Shown here: piece by piece, positions 1 through 7,796 of the stretch
Layout of the letters: the number at the start of each line of letters is the position of its first letter
Numbering within the stretch: position 1 is the first letter of the stretch
From: Candidatus Bathyarchaeota archaeon
GTDB taxonomy: Archaea; Thermoproteota; Bathyarchaeia; Bathyarchaeales; Bathycorpusculaceae
Direction: 5' to 3'
Assembly: GCA_030627225.1 (NCBI GenBank)
Contig: DAOUSM010000011.1
Coordinates: 1-11,727 of the forward strand
DNA: 11,727 bases
Made by a program: the position numbers and the translations under genes
The notes under the pieces: generated by a model
Seen by the model: the letters and a program-made list of their open reading frames with translations, nothing else
Told to the model about the DNA's origin: nothing
Databases searched by the model: none

Positions 1-55
1 ACAGCATTTTCTCTGCCAGCTTATCTCTATCCTAAATTTTCAAAATTAAATATCT

Positions 56-64
56 CTTATAAAA
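56..64 (-). promoter_or_regulatory. TATA box for a gene leaving the left edge
   Basis: On the minus strand this reads TTTTATAAG, just past the stop of the thioesterase gene. A start site about 26 bases downstream would fall near 34. A minus-strand ATG lies at 7-5, so a further minus-strand gene may begin right at the window edge, with only its first two codons (Met-Leu) visible. The box itself is seen; the gene is inferred and nothing can be said about its product. Confidence 0.35.
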
Positions 65-65
65 C

Positions 66-491
66 CTATTTGCAAAAAGGTTTCAGCTTTTCCACAATCT
101 CCTTTGGGATTTGTATGGCTTTCCCGGTTTGTTTGTCCGCGGCTACAATTACCACATAACCATTCGCCAACAAAACTGCCGATTCTTTATTGAAAATTTT
201 GAAGCCGTATTTTATGGATTTTTCCTTCAATTCCTCTATAGTCAATTCCACTTCGAGCAAGTCGTTGAATTTCGCTGGTTTTTTAAATTGGCAGGAGGCT
301 TCAACTCTTGGAAGCCAAATTCCCTTACTCGTAAAGTCGTTGAAGCTGAAGCCCAAATGCCTATAGAATTCTTCTTCTGTTCTCTCGAAAAATCTGAAAT
401 AGTTGGAGAAATGCACGACTTGTGCGGCGTCAGTATCTGTCCATGAAACTCTAAAAGAAGTCTTGAAAGCAGTAGAAGGCATAAGTTTCAC
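66..491 (-). CDS. acyl-CoA thioesterase, hotdog fold (4HBT/YbgC type)
   Basis: A 141-residue single-domain hotdog thioesterase, full length for the family, expected to hydrolyse an acyl-CoA thioester in the cytoplasm. Near the N terminus it carries the family's active-site block: residues 19-31 read DTDAAQVVHFSNY, followed by an FFERTEEEF helix. Asp21 aligns with the nucleophilic or general-base Asp of 4-hydroxybenzoyl-CoA thioesterase and YbgC. The substrate cannot be read from sequence. The start is GTG at 491, preceded by GGAAAGGATGA, which overlaps the stop codon of the upstream methyltransferase gene; an ATG three codons in (482) is the alternative. The 11-base gap to the methyltransferase stop points to one transcript. 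Family assignment is firm, cellular role is not. Confidence 0.9.
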   Translation of the reverse strand: MKLMPSTAFKTSFRVSWTDTDAAQVVHFSNYFRFFERTEEEFYRHLGFSFNDFTSKGIWLPRVEASCQFKKPAKFNDLLEVELTIEELKEKSIKYGFKIFNKESAVLLANGYVVIVAADKQTGKAIQIPKEIVEKLKPFCK

Positions 492-501
492 TTATGAAAG
501 T

Positions 502-993
502 TCATCCTTTCCTGTATAGATAAAGCGTGTGCGAGGGATACCCCAACCTTGGGTTTTCACAGAAATTCTCAACCTTAACTGGTTTCCACCCAACAATTTC
601 ATAATCATGAGAAACCACACGGACACCATGTTTAAGCTCAGCCTCAAGTTTAGGCTTAACCTTCTCATTTGCACTAGTTGTCAAATATAGAAAAACAACA
701 TCCGCCGATGTCAAGTCTACTTTAAACATGTCGCCGTTCACCATCGTTACTCTATTCTGAAGCCCAAATTCATAGACGCTGCTCAATGCCTTTTTCACAA
801 GGTCTTCTCTTAATTCAACACCAACGGCCCTTGCACCAAAATCCTTTGCAGCCATTATCACCGCTCTGCCGTCTCCAGCACCCAAGTCAAAGAAAACTTC
901 TCCAGGTTTTAATTTGGCGAGGATGAGCATTTGGCGGATTACTGGCAGCGGACTTGGAACATAAGGTGCTACGAACAGTTCATGAGCCCCCAT
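502..993 (-). CDS. aKMT-like protein-lysine methyltransferase (class I, SAM-dependent)
   Basis: A 163-residue class I methyltransferase. It closely resembles, from memory, the short crenarchaeal lysine methyltransferase aKMT and its eukaryotic relatives of the ATPSCKMT/FAM173 family. Visible landmarks are the N-terminal YVPSP (11-15), typical of the family; SAM motif I FFDLGAGDG (34-42); the acidic Glu61 after strand 2, expected to bind the ribose; NGD (87-89); and the C-terminal VVSHDYEI.GW block (127-137). The expected role is methylation of lysines on many proteins, including chromatin proteins, using SAM. Start ATG at 993 lacks a clear ribosome site, but a TATA box (1036-1044) fits a leader of about 20 bases. 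It is followed closely by the thioesterase gene. The substrate range here is inferred from the family; a related small-molecule methyltransferase is less likely. Confidence 0.85.
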   Translation of the reverse strand: MGAHELFVAPYVPSPLPVIRQMLILAKLKPGEVFFDLGAGDGRAVIMAAKDFGARAVGVELREDLVKKALSSVYEFGLQNRVTMVNGDMFKVDLTSADVVFLYLTTSANEKVKPKLEAELKHGVRVVSHDYEIVGWKPVKVENFCENPRLGYPSHTLYLYRKG

Positions 994-1035
994 TCGAACG
1001 TAACTATTATTTCTGGATTAACCAGATGTTTTGTT

Positions 1036-1044
1036 CTTTTAAAG
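1036..1044 (-). promoter_or_regulatory. TATA box of the methyltransferase-thioesterase operon
   Basis: Minus strand CTTTAAAAG, centred about 47 bases upstream of the methyltransferase ATG at 993. A start about 26 bases downstream would give a leader near 20 bases. It lies in the 66-base gap after the cysteine-rich gene, so the pair can be transcribed independently. Confidence 0.5.
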
Positions 1045-1059
1045 ATTTTCCACACAATT

Positions 1060-1383
1060 TTAAGCAACGTATGTGGCTTTTTGAGGCTTTGGTCTTCTGG
1101 CTTCTCCACATTTCATGCAGCTTTGAGCACATAGTTCAAGGTATTTTCCTTCATCTGTTAACACTGCCTCCACAGCTTTGCGGCACAGTTCACTTGGCTC
1201 TTCACATCCATTCTCTTTGCAAAGGTTTGATATGGAAAGGCATATATCATGCACATCTTTCGGGTCTAACACAGCGCGGTTTGTGCGAACAAGTAAGCAT
1301 ATTTCTCTTGCCAAGATGCACGTCCGAACATATCCAATTCTTTTAAGCACTTCTTCCCGAAGTTTTTTCCGACTTATTTCCAA
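1060..1383 (-). CDS. small cysteine-rich protein of unknown function
   Basis: I do not recognise this family. The open frame reaches a TTG at 1404 (114 residues), but the better start is TTG at 1383 (107 residues): GAGGAG sits 9 bases before it, inside the longer reading. In the longer numbering the protein has ten cysteines (2, 29, 36, 55, 62, 67, 74, 92, 96, 99). The shorter form keeps nine. Most lie in amphipathic helices; the C-terminal CAQSCMKCG group (92-100) looks like a metal-binding site. There is no signal peptide or membrane segment, so it is probably cytoplasmic. Cysteine spacing on predicted helices suggests a helical metal or Fe-S binder, or a ferredoxin-like electron carrier, but this is inference. 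It has its own TATA box (1441-1449) and lies between lhr and the methyltransferase. Its charged, helix-rich composition supports a real gene. Confidence 0.7.
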   Translation of the reverse strand: MEISRKKLREEVLKRIGYVRTCILAREICLLVRTNRAVLDPKDVHDICLSISNLCKENGCEEPSELCRKAVEAVLTDEGKYLELCAQSCMKCGEARRPKPQKATYVA

Positions 1384-1440
1384 GCTGTTTTTCTCCTCAC
1401 ACAAGTGATAAGATACTTACGCACAATAAGGTGGTCCTTC

Positions 1441-1449
1441 ATTTAAAAG
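1441..1449 (-). promoter_or_regulatory. TATA box of the cysteine-rich gene
   Basis: Minus strand CTTTTAAAT, in the gap between the lhr stop (1466) and the cysteine-rich gene. It predicts a start near 1419 and a leader of about 36 bases to the TTG at 1383. That leader includes the GAGGAG ribosome site, which favours the 1383 start. Confidence 0.5.
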
Positions 1450-1465
1450 TTATTGTAAGTCTTAG

Positions 1466-4348
1466 CTATCGCCAGAATCTTTTGCTCATGGCTTTGCGTT
1501 CGGCTTCAAGAACCAACTCATAAAATCTGTCATTAAGTCCAGACTCTTTCTCGAGAACATCTTTAATGTCGGATGGCTGAACTTTTCTAGCGCATAACGC
1601 TACAGCGGCTGGTTTTCCATACCTCACTATTAGCTGTGCGGTTTGCACTGCTTTATTCTGCAGTTTTTTCTCGCTTTTAGTCAATTTTTCACCTTTCTTT
1701 TCGATTAGTGGAAGAGCTTTTTCTTCCTCTACCTTCAGAAGCCCTATTGCCGAGGAGCCACATCTTGGACATTTCGGCTTGTCTGGCAAATCTTTAACAT
1801 ATATCATTTCCATGTAACTCCAACAGTTTGTGCATACGAAATTGCATGTTTCATTAAGCAATCGTGCCTTTGCGGATTCTACAAGCACGGCTCGCATCCT
1901 TTCAGGAGGAATCAAGTCGGTTTTCATGCTCACCCGTTCAATGCCTACACGGGCAACCGGAGTTGCATTCCCACCAGTTTCGATTTTCTGCACTTGAATT
2001 TCGCCTTCTCGAATTTTTCTGAGAACGTAAACAAGCCTTTCTAAGTCCAAGTCCTTTGTGAACACTTCTTTTAAGGCTTCTTCATAAATTGGTGTGCCCT
2101 CAAAACTTTTTATTAGTCTTTGGAGGCTCACGCTGCTGAAGTCAGCCCATTTCTTTAAGGCTCCGAAACGTCTTGCCACGTGAATCATTCTCCTCTTGAA
2201 AAGTCCTGTTTTCACGGTTGCCCTTGTTAGGCTTTCTCTTACTGCTTGATCCGACATAGCTCGCATTTCGTTAAACAACGTGACCATTTGGTCCGCGTTT
2301 GCAGCACCCATTGTCTGTACGAAGATGCGGTATGGGTCATGCTGAACCACGACGCTGTATCCGATTCTTTCGGAGAGCAGCTGACCCAACAATTGGGCTA
2401 AGGCTCTGTTCGTAAGCGAACCGAAGTTAGCGTGAACTATGACGAATTCTTCCCAGTCTTCGACTATCATTCGCTTGTCTGTAGGAACGGAAAATCCAGC
2501 GTTCACATGCTCTATTGTTTCAGCTAACGCACGTAAAATGGTGTCTTTATCAGACGGATATTGCCCACTTAATTTATCAGCAATCTCCTCGGGTGAAAGC
2601 CCGTTCTTCATTTGCTCTTCAACAAAACCTCTAATAGAGCCTACCTCCTGTGCCACTTCGAATGGCACTGGAATTTCTTCACCTATCCAGCTCGGTATAG
2701 CCCCAGTAGGGTCATCAATAGGCCTTACGTGCACTTTTTCTCCGGAAACGTGTAGGATTCGCCACGGGGTTCCTCTTATGATGAATTTTATTCCTGGTTT
2801 GCCATATTCAGCCATGAAGGCTTCGTCTAGTATTCCCACAGCGGAGTCGCTTGACTCGTCAACCACGAGATATTGTTTTTCGTCAGGTATCATGGATAAG
2901 TTCCCGAAATAGTATTCGAAGAGGGCTTTTGTTCTTCTCGGTTTTAAAACTACTTTGTCTTCAAAAGAAACCCATGCCAAACGTGGAAAACGTTGATGCA
3001 TATACCTAAGGATTTTTTCCACATCTTCTATTGTTAAATCCTCGTATGGGTAGGCGTTTCGGAATATTTCCAAGATTTCGTCAAACTGCCATCTTCTCCT
3101 CTTAAGCAGCAAACCTGCTATTTGATGCGCTAAGGCGTCATAGGGCTTATGGGGAACTAAAACTGGTTCCAAATCCTCTTTTAATGCTTTTTTGGCTATG
3201 GCTAAGGCTTCGAGCGTGTCATCAGAATCCATTGTAACAATTATTCCATCGGCTATGCGTCCAATCCTGTGACCGCTTCTGCCCACACGCTGTATCAGCC
3301 TCGTAACCTGTCTTGGACTCATGTACTGTATAACCATGTCTATGCGACCCACGTCTATGCCTAACTCAAGGCTGCTAGTGCAAACAAGCCCTTTCAGTTC
3401 ACCGTTTTTCAATCCCCTTTCAGCAGCTATCCTAGAAGGCTTGGCAAGTGAACCGTGATGTATCGAAACTGGAAAGTTAATGTCCCAAACCTTGAATCTG
3501 CTGGCTAAAACCTCTGATATGGCACGTGTGTTCGTGAATAAGAGGACTGATTTACGTTTACTTATGTAGTCACGGATAACCCGCAGCCTAGCAGCAACTT
3601 CCGGATGCGTGTAAAGCTTTGAAGAAAGCCTCAAATCTTCGGCTTCTGGTTTTGGAAAAACTATTTTCAGTCGCATCATTCTTGCAACTGGAACTTGGAC
3701 GATTTCAACGCTTCTACCATTTCCAACAAGAAACTGAGCCACTTTTTCTGGACTACCTATGGTGGCGGACAAACCTATTACTTGGAAATCTCTGCCAACA
3801 ATCCACCTAAGCCTTTCCAAAGCTAGGGACAACTGGCTACCACGCTTGCTGTCAGCCATCTCATGCACTTCATCAACTATCACCCAGCGCACATGCCGCA
3901 AGTGCTGACGCAGGATCCAGCCTGGCAATATAGCCTGCAAAGTCTCAGGAGTTGTGATTAAGATGGTTGGTGGACTTCTTGATTGTCTTGTCCGTTCCTT
4001 CGTTTCTGTGTCGCCATGCCTAACAGCCAATTTTATGTCTAGATTGTTACACCACCACTCAAGCCTTTCAAGCATGTCCCTGTTTAAAGCCCGCAAAGGC
4101 GTAATATACAAAACCTTTATGCCTAGCGCTCTTTCTGGCTCTTGAAGAAGCATGCTTAAAACAGGCAAAACAGCAGCCTCAGTCTTGCCAGTAGCAGTAG
4201 GCGAAATAAGCAGAACATTTTTCCCCTCAAGAATTTTTGGAATAGCCTTCTCTTGTGGCTCTGTTGGCTTCGAGAACCCCCTCTTCTCAATCAACCTTCG
4301 AACAGGCTTAACAAGCAAGTCAAAAGCATTTTCCGAATAGTCTTTCAA
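1466..4348 (-). CDS. lhr: Lhr-type ATP-dependent superfamily 2 helicase
   Basis: Large helicase-related protein, about 960 residues, which translocates on and unwinds nucleic acid using ATP, in DNA or RNA repair and processing. Counting from TTG 4348: Q-motif-like region FSKPTEPQEKAIP (25-37); Walker A SPTATGKT (49-56), slightly unlike the usual TGSGKT; motif II DEVHE (159-163); motif III SAT (194-196); motif VI QRVGRSGHR (353-361). Then come the winged-helix and Lhr C-terminal domains, and a zinc-binding set of CxxC pairs (839/842 and 860/863). The frame stays open to TTG 4531, but those extra 61 residues are serine-rich and unlike a helicase N terminus. TTG 4348 follows GAGGT by about 10 bases and begins where the family usually starts. 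A TATA box at 4511-4520 would then give a leader near 140 bases. Confidence 0.93.
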   Translation of the reverse strand: MKDYSENAFDLLVKPVRRLIEKRGFSKPTEPQEKAIPKILEGKNVLLISPTATGKTEAAVLPVLSMLLQEPERALGIKVLYITPLRALNRDMLERLEWWCNNLDIKLAVRHGDTETKERTRQSRSPPTILITTPETLQAILPGWILRQHLRHVRWVIVDEVHEMADSKRGSQLSLALERLRWIVGRDFQVIGLSATIGSPEKVAQFLVGNGRSVEIVQVPVARMMRLKIVFPKPEAEDLRLSSKLYTHPEVAARLRVIRDYISKRKSVLLFTNTRAISEVLASRFKVWDINFPVSIHHGSLAKPSRIAAERGLKNGELKGLVCTSSLELGIDVGRIDMVIQYMSPRQVTRLIQRVGRSGHRIGRIADGIIVTMDSDDTLEALAIAKKALKEDLEPVLVPHKPYDALAHQIAGLLLKRRRWQFDEILEIFRNAYPYEDLTIEDVEKILRYMHQRFPRLAWVSFEDKVVLKPRRTKALFEYYFGNLSMIPDEKQYLVVDESSDSAVGILDEAFMAEYGKPGIKFIIRGTPWRILHVSGEKVHVRPIDDPTGAIPSWIGEEIPVPFEVAQEVGSIRGFVEEQMKNGLSPEEIADKLSGQYPSDKDTILRALAETIEHVNAGFSVPTDKRMIVEDWEEFVIVHANFGSLTNRALAQLLGQLLSERIGYSVVVQHDPYRIFVQTMGAANADQMVTLFNEMRAMSDQAVRESLTRATVKTGLFKRRMIHVARRFGALKKWADFSSVSLQRLIKSFEGTPIYEEALKEVFTKDLDLERLVYVLRKIREGEIQVQKIETGGNATPVARVGIERVSMKTDLIPPERMRAVLVESAKARLLNETCNFVCTNCWSYMEMIYVKDLPDKPKCPRCGSSAIGLLKVEEEKALPLIEKKGEKLTKSEKKLQNKAVQTAQLIVRYGKPAAVALCARKVQPSDIKDVLEKESGLNDRFYELVLEAERKAMSKRFWR

Positions 4349-4510
4349 GCTTAGCTGAACCTCGAATGCTAAAGAATAAGCGGAAAGCCGTAGGTAAAAG
4401 TATTTTGGGTCTTGAACTGTAGCAAGGCTTGCTGACTGTTGAGAGTTAACACGACTCAAAGCACTCCAATGTGCAAAAAACGAAGAGGAAGTTTTCAGTA
4501 GACTTCTCGC

Positions 4511-4520
4511 CTTATAAAAA
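4511..4520 (-). promoter_or_regulatory. TATA box upstream of lhr
   Basis: Minus strand TTTTTATAAG in the 237-base gap between tldE and the chosen lhr start. A start site near 4489 would leave an unusually long leader of about 140 bases before TTG 4348. It would also lie inside the longer lhr reading frame, which argues against the TTG at 4531 as the start. Confidence 0.4.
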
Positions 4521-4553
4521 GCAGCAAACAAACTTGAATATGTCCATCGAAAA

Positions 4554-4582
4554 ACTTAAAATAACAAAAGAAAAGGAGAGAG
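4554..4582 (-). terminator. pyrimidine-rich terminator after tldE
   Basis: Directly after the tldE stop the minus strand runs into a C/T-rich tract, CTCTCTCCTTTTCTTTTG, followed by TTATTTT. This is the kind of U-rich signal archaeal polymerase terminates at. There is no stem-loop. Confidence 0.4.
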
Positions 4583-4585
4583 TGA

Positions 4586-5989
4586 TTAGTCTATTGAAGT
4601 GACATGGGCTTTTGTTCTTATTACTGGTGTGTGGGCGTAGTCTCCCCAGCTTCCAGCTACAACTAACTTATTAGAAACAGCGTCAACATTCTTCAGCATA
4701 TTCAGCAAATTATCTAAAAGCCTAGACTTCTTCAATGCAACAGTTATTTCGCCGTTCTTAACAGCGTAAAGTCCCATCCTCAAGACACTTGTAAAGTCTC
4801 CACGTGTCGGATTCGTCAAGCGAGTGTAATGGAAACGGCGAACAAGCAAGCCTCGCTTTGTATCTTCAATTATTTCTTCACGCTTCCATTTCCCAGGCTT
4901 AAAGTACGGATTCCTAGGAAACGGAATCGGTTCACCGTTGTAGTTTTTACCTGGAAAAGCACTCACGCCAACAGCAAATGATGTACGAATGGCATTTCCG
5001 GTTGTCTTTTTCTTGTCGATGGCTCCGTAAAAGCTGTCGTAAACGAATTTTTTCAAAACGCCTTCATTGATTATGATTTGCTTTTTCGATTGTGTTCCTT
5101 CATCGTCCACCGGTGCTGAACCTATGCCGTTGGGCATTAGCGGGTCATCAATCAAGGTTATCTGTGGGCTTGCAACTTTTTTGCCTAGCTTGTCCACGAA
5201 CAGCGGGAAGTAAAGCCGTGCAATCATGGGGCTTACTAGATAGGAAATGTAGCCAAGCACTCCTTGTGCTGGTTCATAATCCAGTATAAGTGTGTAGGTG
5301 TCTTCCTTTAACCTCTCGGATTTCAGTCCAGAAACAGCCATTTCCGCAGCTTTCTCTCCGATTTCTTTCGGTTTTAATTCTTTTAGGCTTCTCCCAGCAG
5401 TTGCCTCAGACCCTTCAGAAACTTTTTTGCCACTCTTAGCGGTTGCGCTCAAACTGGCTTCAAAGAAGGTTCCCCTATTTTCAGCTGAAACTCCGTTGGT
5501 ATTCAACACTAGAGTTTCATAACTCACGATGTTCAGTACCCCAGCATTATCTACGACTTTCTTGTTATACGCCAGGGATGCATCCACCATGTCATAAGCA
5601 AGCTCAACAGCCTTCTCAGAAGGAAGCTCAGCCAACTTTTTGCTGTATACACCAGCAACCCGCGGCATTTTTCCCGGTTTTGGAAAAGAATACTTAAACG
5701 GTAGCTTTCTAGCTTTTGCGGTGGACGCAGCCGTATCCACAAGTTTCTTCAGAGACTGTTTTGAAAGGTCTGCTGTTGAGCTGAAGCCCAACATGTTGCC
5801 CTTAATGACCCTTAAGCCAACACCTATATCATGCACACCTTTGGATTCGAAAACGGCGTTGTTCACCAAACGTATGGTGAGCACTTTGTTTGAAACCAGA
5901 TAAGCCTCAGCTTCATCAAGTCCTTTATTCTCAGCGATTTCCAGAACAGTCTTTCCAGCTCCTCTCAAACTTGTCAAAAGTGACGCCAT
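4586..5989 (-). CDS. tldE: TldE/PmbA-family subunit of the TldD-TldE protease
   Basis: A 467-residue TldE (PmbA) protein, near the usual family length. In bacteria TldE pairs with TldD to form a barrel-shaped heterodimer that threads unfolded peptides to the metal site in TldD; it acts on microcin B17 precursor and on CcdA. As expected for the partner subunit, this protein lacks the HExxxH motif: the corresponding stretch reads LDYEPAQGVLGYIS. Family landmarks include GVGLRVIKGNMLGFSSTADL in the N-terminal domain and the DDEGTQSKKQ block in the C-terminal domain. ATG 5989 lies one base past the tldD stop, with GGTG 7 bases upstream inside the end of tldD, so the two are co-transcribed and probably translated together. 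The natural substrate in this organism is unknown. Confidence 0.93.
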   Translation of the reverse strand: MASLLTSLRGAGKTVLEIAENKGLDEAEAYLVSNKVLTIRLVNNAVFESKGVHDIGVGLRVIKGNMLGFSSTADLSKQSLKKLVDTAASTAKARKLPFKYSFPKPGKMPRVAGVYSKKLAELPSEKAVELAYDMVDASLAYNKKVVDNAGVLNIVSYETLVLNTNGVSAENRGTFFEASLSATAKSGKKVSEGSEATAGRSLKELKPKEIGEKAAEMAVSGLKSERLKEDTYTLILDYEPAQGVLGYISYLVSPMIARLYFPLFVDKLGKKVASPQITLIDDPLMPNGIGSAPVDDEGTQSKKQIIINEGVLKKFVYDSFYGAIDKKKTTGNAIRTSFAVGVSAFPGKNYNGEPIPFPRNPYFKPGKWKREEIIEDTKRGLLVRRFHYTRLTNPTRGDFTSVLRMGLYAVKNGEITVALKKSRLLDNLLNMLKNVDAVSNKLVVAGSWGDYAHTPVIRTKAHVTSID

Positions 5990-5990
5990 T

Positions 5991-7421
5991 TTATTTCACC
6001 CCCAAAACCGTGGCAACCCCACGAATGTATGGACCACCATTTCCAACGTAAAGTGACTGCATAGGGTCTCCTTTCCCACATCCAGGCAGAGGCACAATCT
6101 CAACCCTTTTCGTAATGGCGTTTATGCTTTTGAAGAATTTAGGTGCTGTAGATGTTAGGGCTATGTCTCTTAAATGCGTGGTTAATTCACCGTTTTTAAT
6201 CTCGTAGGCTTCTTGGGCGCTAATTGTCCAGTTGTAGCGTTTGTCATCTATTGATGGATGCCGCATACATGAGATCAAGTATCCGTGCTTGGTTTCCCGG
6301 ATTAACTCCTCTTTTTTCCAGTCTCCTTCTCCGAAGAAGGTGTTTGACATTCGTATCAGTGGAATATACTCAAAGGTGATTGCACGCATTCCAGCGTTGG
6401 GTTTAACGCCGAAAATAGTGGCGGTTTCACGGCTGTGCATGTGCCCCTTCAAAACTCCCTTTTTAATGAGCACTTTCCGCTCGGCTTTTACACCTTCATC
6501 GTCATATCGGTAGTAGCCTAAAGTGCTTGGAATCGTAGGGTCATCATAGACTGTGAAGTAGTCTGAGCCTATTTTCTCACCGATTTTCCCAGCCCACCAT
6601 GTTGTTCCAGCCCAAGCGGCTTCACGTCCGAGAACTCTATCAGCTTCGCTTGGATGCCCCACAATCTCGTGAGCGAGCAGAGCGGCATAGTCATTGTCAA
6701 GAATAACTGTGGCGTCTTTTTCAGTTTTAGCGGCTTTGGCTTTTAGCAAAGTTTCTGCTTTATGTCCAACCTCTGTAGAGAGTTTCTCCATGTCATTCTT
6801 CTGGAATATCTCGTGTCCTCCAGAATGCCCAACGGTTCTTTCATAAAATTGCGTCATATCGCCTTTCTTAGAATCAGCTTTCAATGAAACCCATGTCAAC
6901 GAGTTGGAAAAACGAATCTTTGCACCCTCGTTATTCACGAAAAGTTTATGGATTTTTATTCCAGTATATTCTGCAAGTCCCCGAACAATCTTCTTGGACG
7001 TATGCAGCATTTTCTCCCAAGCGATTATCTGTTTCAACTTATCTTCGAAAGCTACGTCTTCAAGGTCAACCTTTACCTTAGTCTTATATGAGGTTTTGTA
7101 GGCTTTTGCTGGTGCAAGCTTAACAGGTTTTGGAACATGTTTGCTCGACGCTTTTGCCACTTTAAACGCAGTTTCGGTGGCTTGCCTTATGCCTTTTTTA
7201 GTCAAATCTGTCGTTGACTGAAAACCCCATGCACCATTAACCAATGTTCTTATGCCTATTCCACGCTTGCGATTGATGATTCCACGCTGAACCTTACCAT
7301 TAGCAACTATTATAAGCTCATTGTAATGGTCTTCAACCCTAGCGTCAACATATCCTGCACCAAGTTTAGAAGCATACTCCACGGCGAATAAAGCCGAATC
7401 TTCCTCCATAACCAACTCCAT
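5991..7421 (-). CDS. tldD: TldD metalloprotease subunit
   Basis: A 476-residue TldD, matching the usual length. It carries the zinc motif HEIVGH at 251-256 (HExxxH) followed by PSEADR, and a C-terminal GCGKG with Cys448. That Cys corresponds to the third metal ligand described in E. coli TldD, so the catalytic site looks complete. The N-terminal domain has the family's GIGIRTLVNGAWGFQSTTDL block. It degrades or trims unfolded peptides together with TldE, encoded one base downstream. ATG 7421 sits about 7 bases from the start predicted by the TATA box at 7450-7457, so it is nearly leaderless. ATG 7409, behind a GGAG, is the alternative and would drop four residues. It is transcribed divergently from the zinc-ribbon pair. 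Confidence 0.95.
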   Translation of the reverse strand: MELVMEEDSALFAVEYASKLGAGYVDARVEDHYNELIIVANGKVQRGIINRKRGIGIRTLVNGAWGFQSTTDLTKKGIRQATETAFKVAKASSKHVPKPVKLAPAKAYKTSYKTKVKVDLEDVAFEDKLKQIIAWEKMLHTSKKIVRGLAEYTGIKIHKLFVNNEGAKIRFSNSLTWVSLKADSKKGDMTQFYERTVGHSGGHEIFQKNDMEKLSTEVGHKAETLLKAKAAKTEKDATVILDNDYAALLAHEIVGHPSEADRVLGREAAWAGTTWWAGKIGEKIGSDYFTVYDDPTIPSTLGYYRYDDEGVKAERKVLIKKGVLKGHMHSRETATIFGVKPNAGMRAITFEYIPLIRMSNTFFGEGDWKKEELIRETKHGYLISCMRHPSIDDKRYNWTISAQEAYEIKNGELTTHLRDIALTSTAPKFFKSINAITKRVEIVPLPGCGKGDPMQSLYVGNGGPYIRGVATVLGVK

Positions 7422-7449
7422 CCGATTACATATGCATTTTAGAACTTAA

Positions 7450-7457
7450 CTTAAAAG
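7450..7457 (-). promoter_or_regulatory. TATA box of tldD-tldE
   Basis: Minus strand CTTTTAAG, centred about 33 bases before ATG 7421, predicting a nearly leaderless tldD message. It shares a 180-base divergent region with the zinc-ribbon promoter on the other strand. Confidence 0.5.
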
Positions 7458-7545
7458 TTTTCATGCCGTCTTTCCCTCTCTTTGTAATAAATATGTTTAA
7501 ACGCGATGTTCAAATAGAGATTTTCTATCCGAAAACAATGGAAAA

Positions 7546-7554
7546 TTTTTTATC
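7546..7554 (+). promoter_or_regulatory. TATA box of the zinc-ribbon pair
   Basis: Plus strand TTTTTTATC, predicting a start near 7576 and a leader of about 26 bases that contains the strong GGAGG ribosome site at 7590-7594. A second A/T element, GTTTAAAC, lies near 7495-7502 and could be an upstream alternative. Confidence 0.45.
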
Positions 7555-7601
7555 TATCATCATTAGAAACCATGGTTATCGAAAATGTTGGAGGAAATTA
7601 A

Positions 7602-7772
7602 ATGGCTAAATGTCCAAAATGTGGAACTAATGTTTCAAAATCGAGAAAAACATGGAAGATGGCTGGACGCCCAGACAAATCGGGAAAAAGAATGCAGCTA
7701 GAAATCGGATTATTCGACTGTCCAAAATGTAAGAAAACATTCCGAGAAGTACTGAGCAAAAAGAAGATTTAA
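7602..7772 (+). CDS. 56-residue zinc-ribbon protein
   Basis: A very small basic protein with two CPxC knuckles: Cys4 and Cys7 in CPKCG at the N terminus, Cys40 and Cys43 in CPKC near the C terminus. These are expected to bind one zinc in a ribbon fold. The middle holds KTWKMAGRPDK and a beta-like MQLEIGLFDC stretch; the tail is lysine-rich (SKKKI). There is no membrane segment. The start is secure: ATG follows GGAGG at 7590-7594 by 7 bases. The next gene, 24 bases downstream, encodes a clear relative, so the pair looks like a tandem duplication in one operon. Fold and charge suggest binding to nucleic acid or to a large complex such as ribosome or polymerase, but that is inference; I cannot name the family. 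It is easily missed because of its length. Confidence 0.85.
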   Translation: MAKCPKCGTNVSKSRKTWKMAGRPDKSGKRMQLEIGLFDCPKCKKTFREVLSKKKI

Positions 7773-7796
7773 AGCATCTTTAATGCTGGCTGTTGC

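Noticed and set aside
111..446. 111-residue plus-strand ORF opposite the thioesterase
   Set aside because: It is antisense to a clear hotdog thioesterase; its aromatic-rich product has no family features.
2439..2912. 157-residue plus-strand ORF inside lhr
   Set aside because: It is the antisense shadow of the helicase coding sequence; its Ser/Pro/Thr-rich product has no motif.
7538..7606. Tiny ORF from an ATG at 7538 in the zinc-ribbon leader
   Set aside because: It starts before the predicted transcription start and has no ribosome site, so it is unlikely to be translated.
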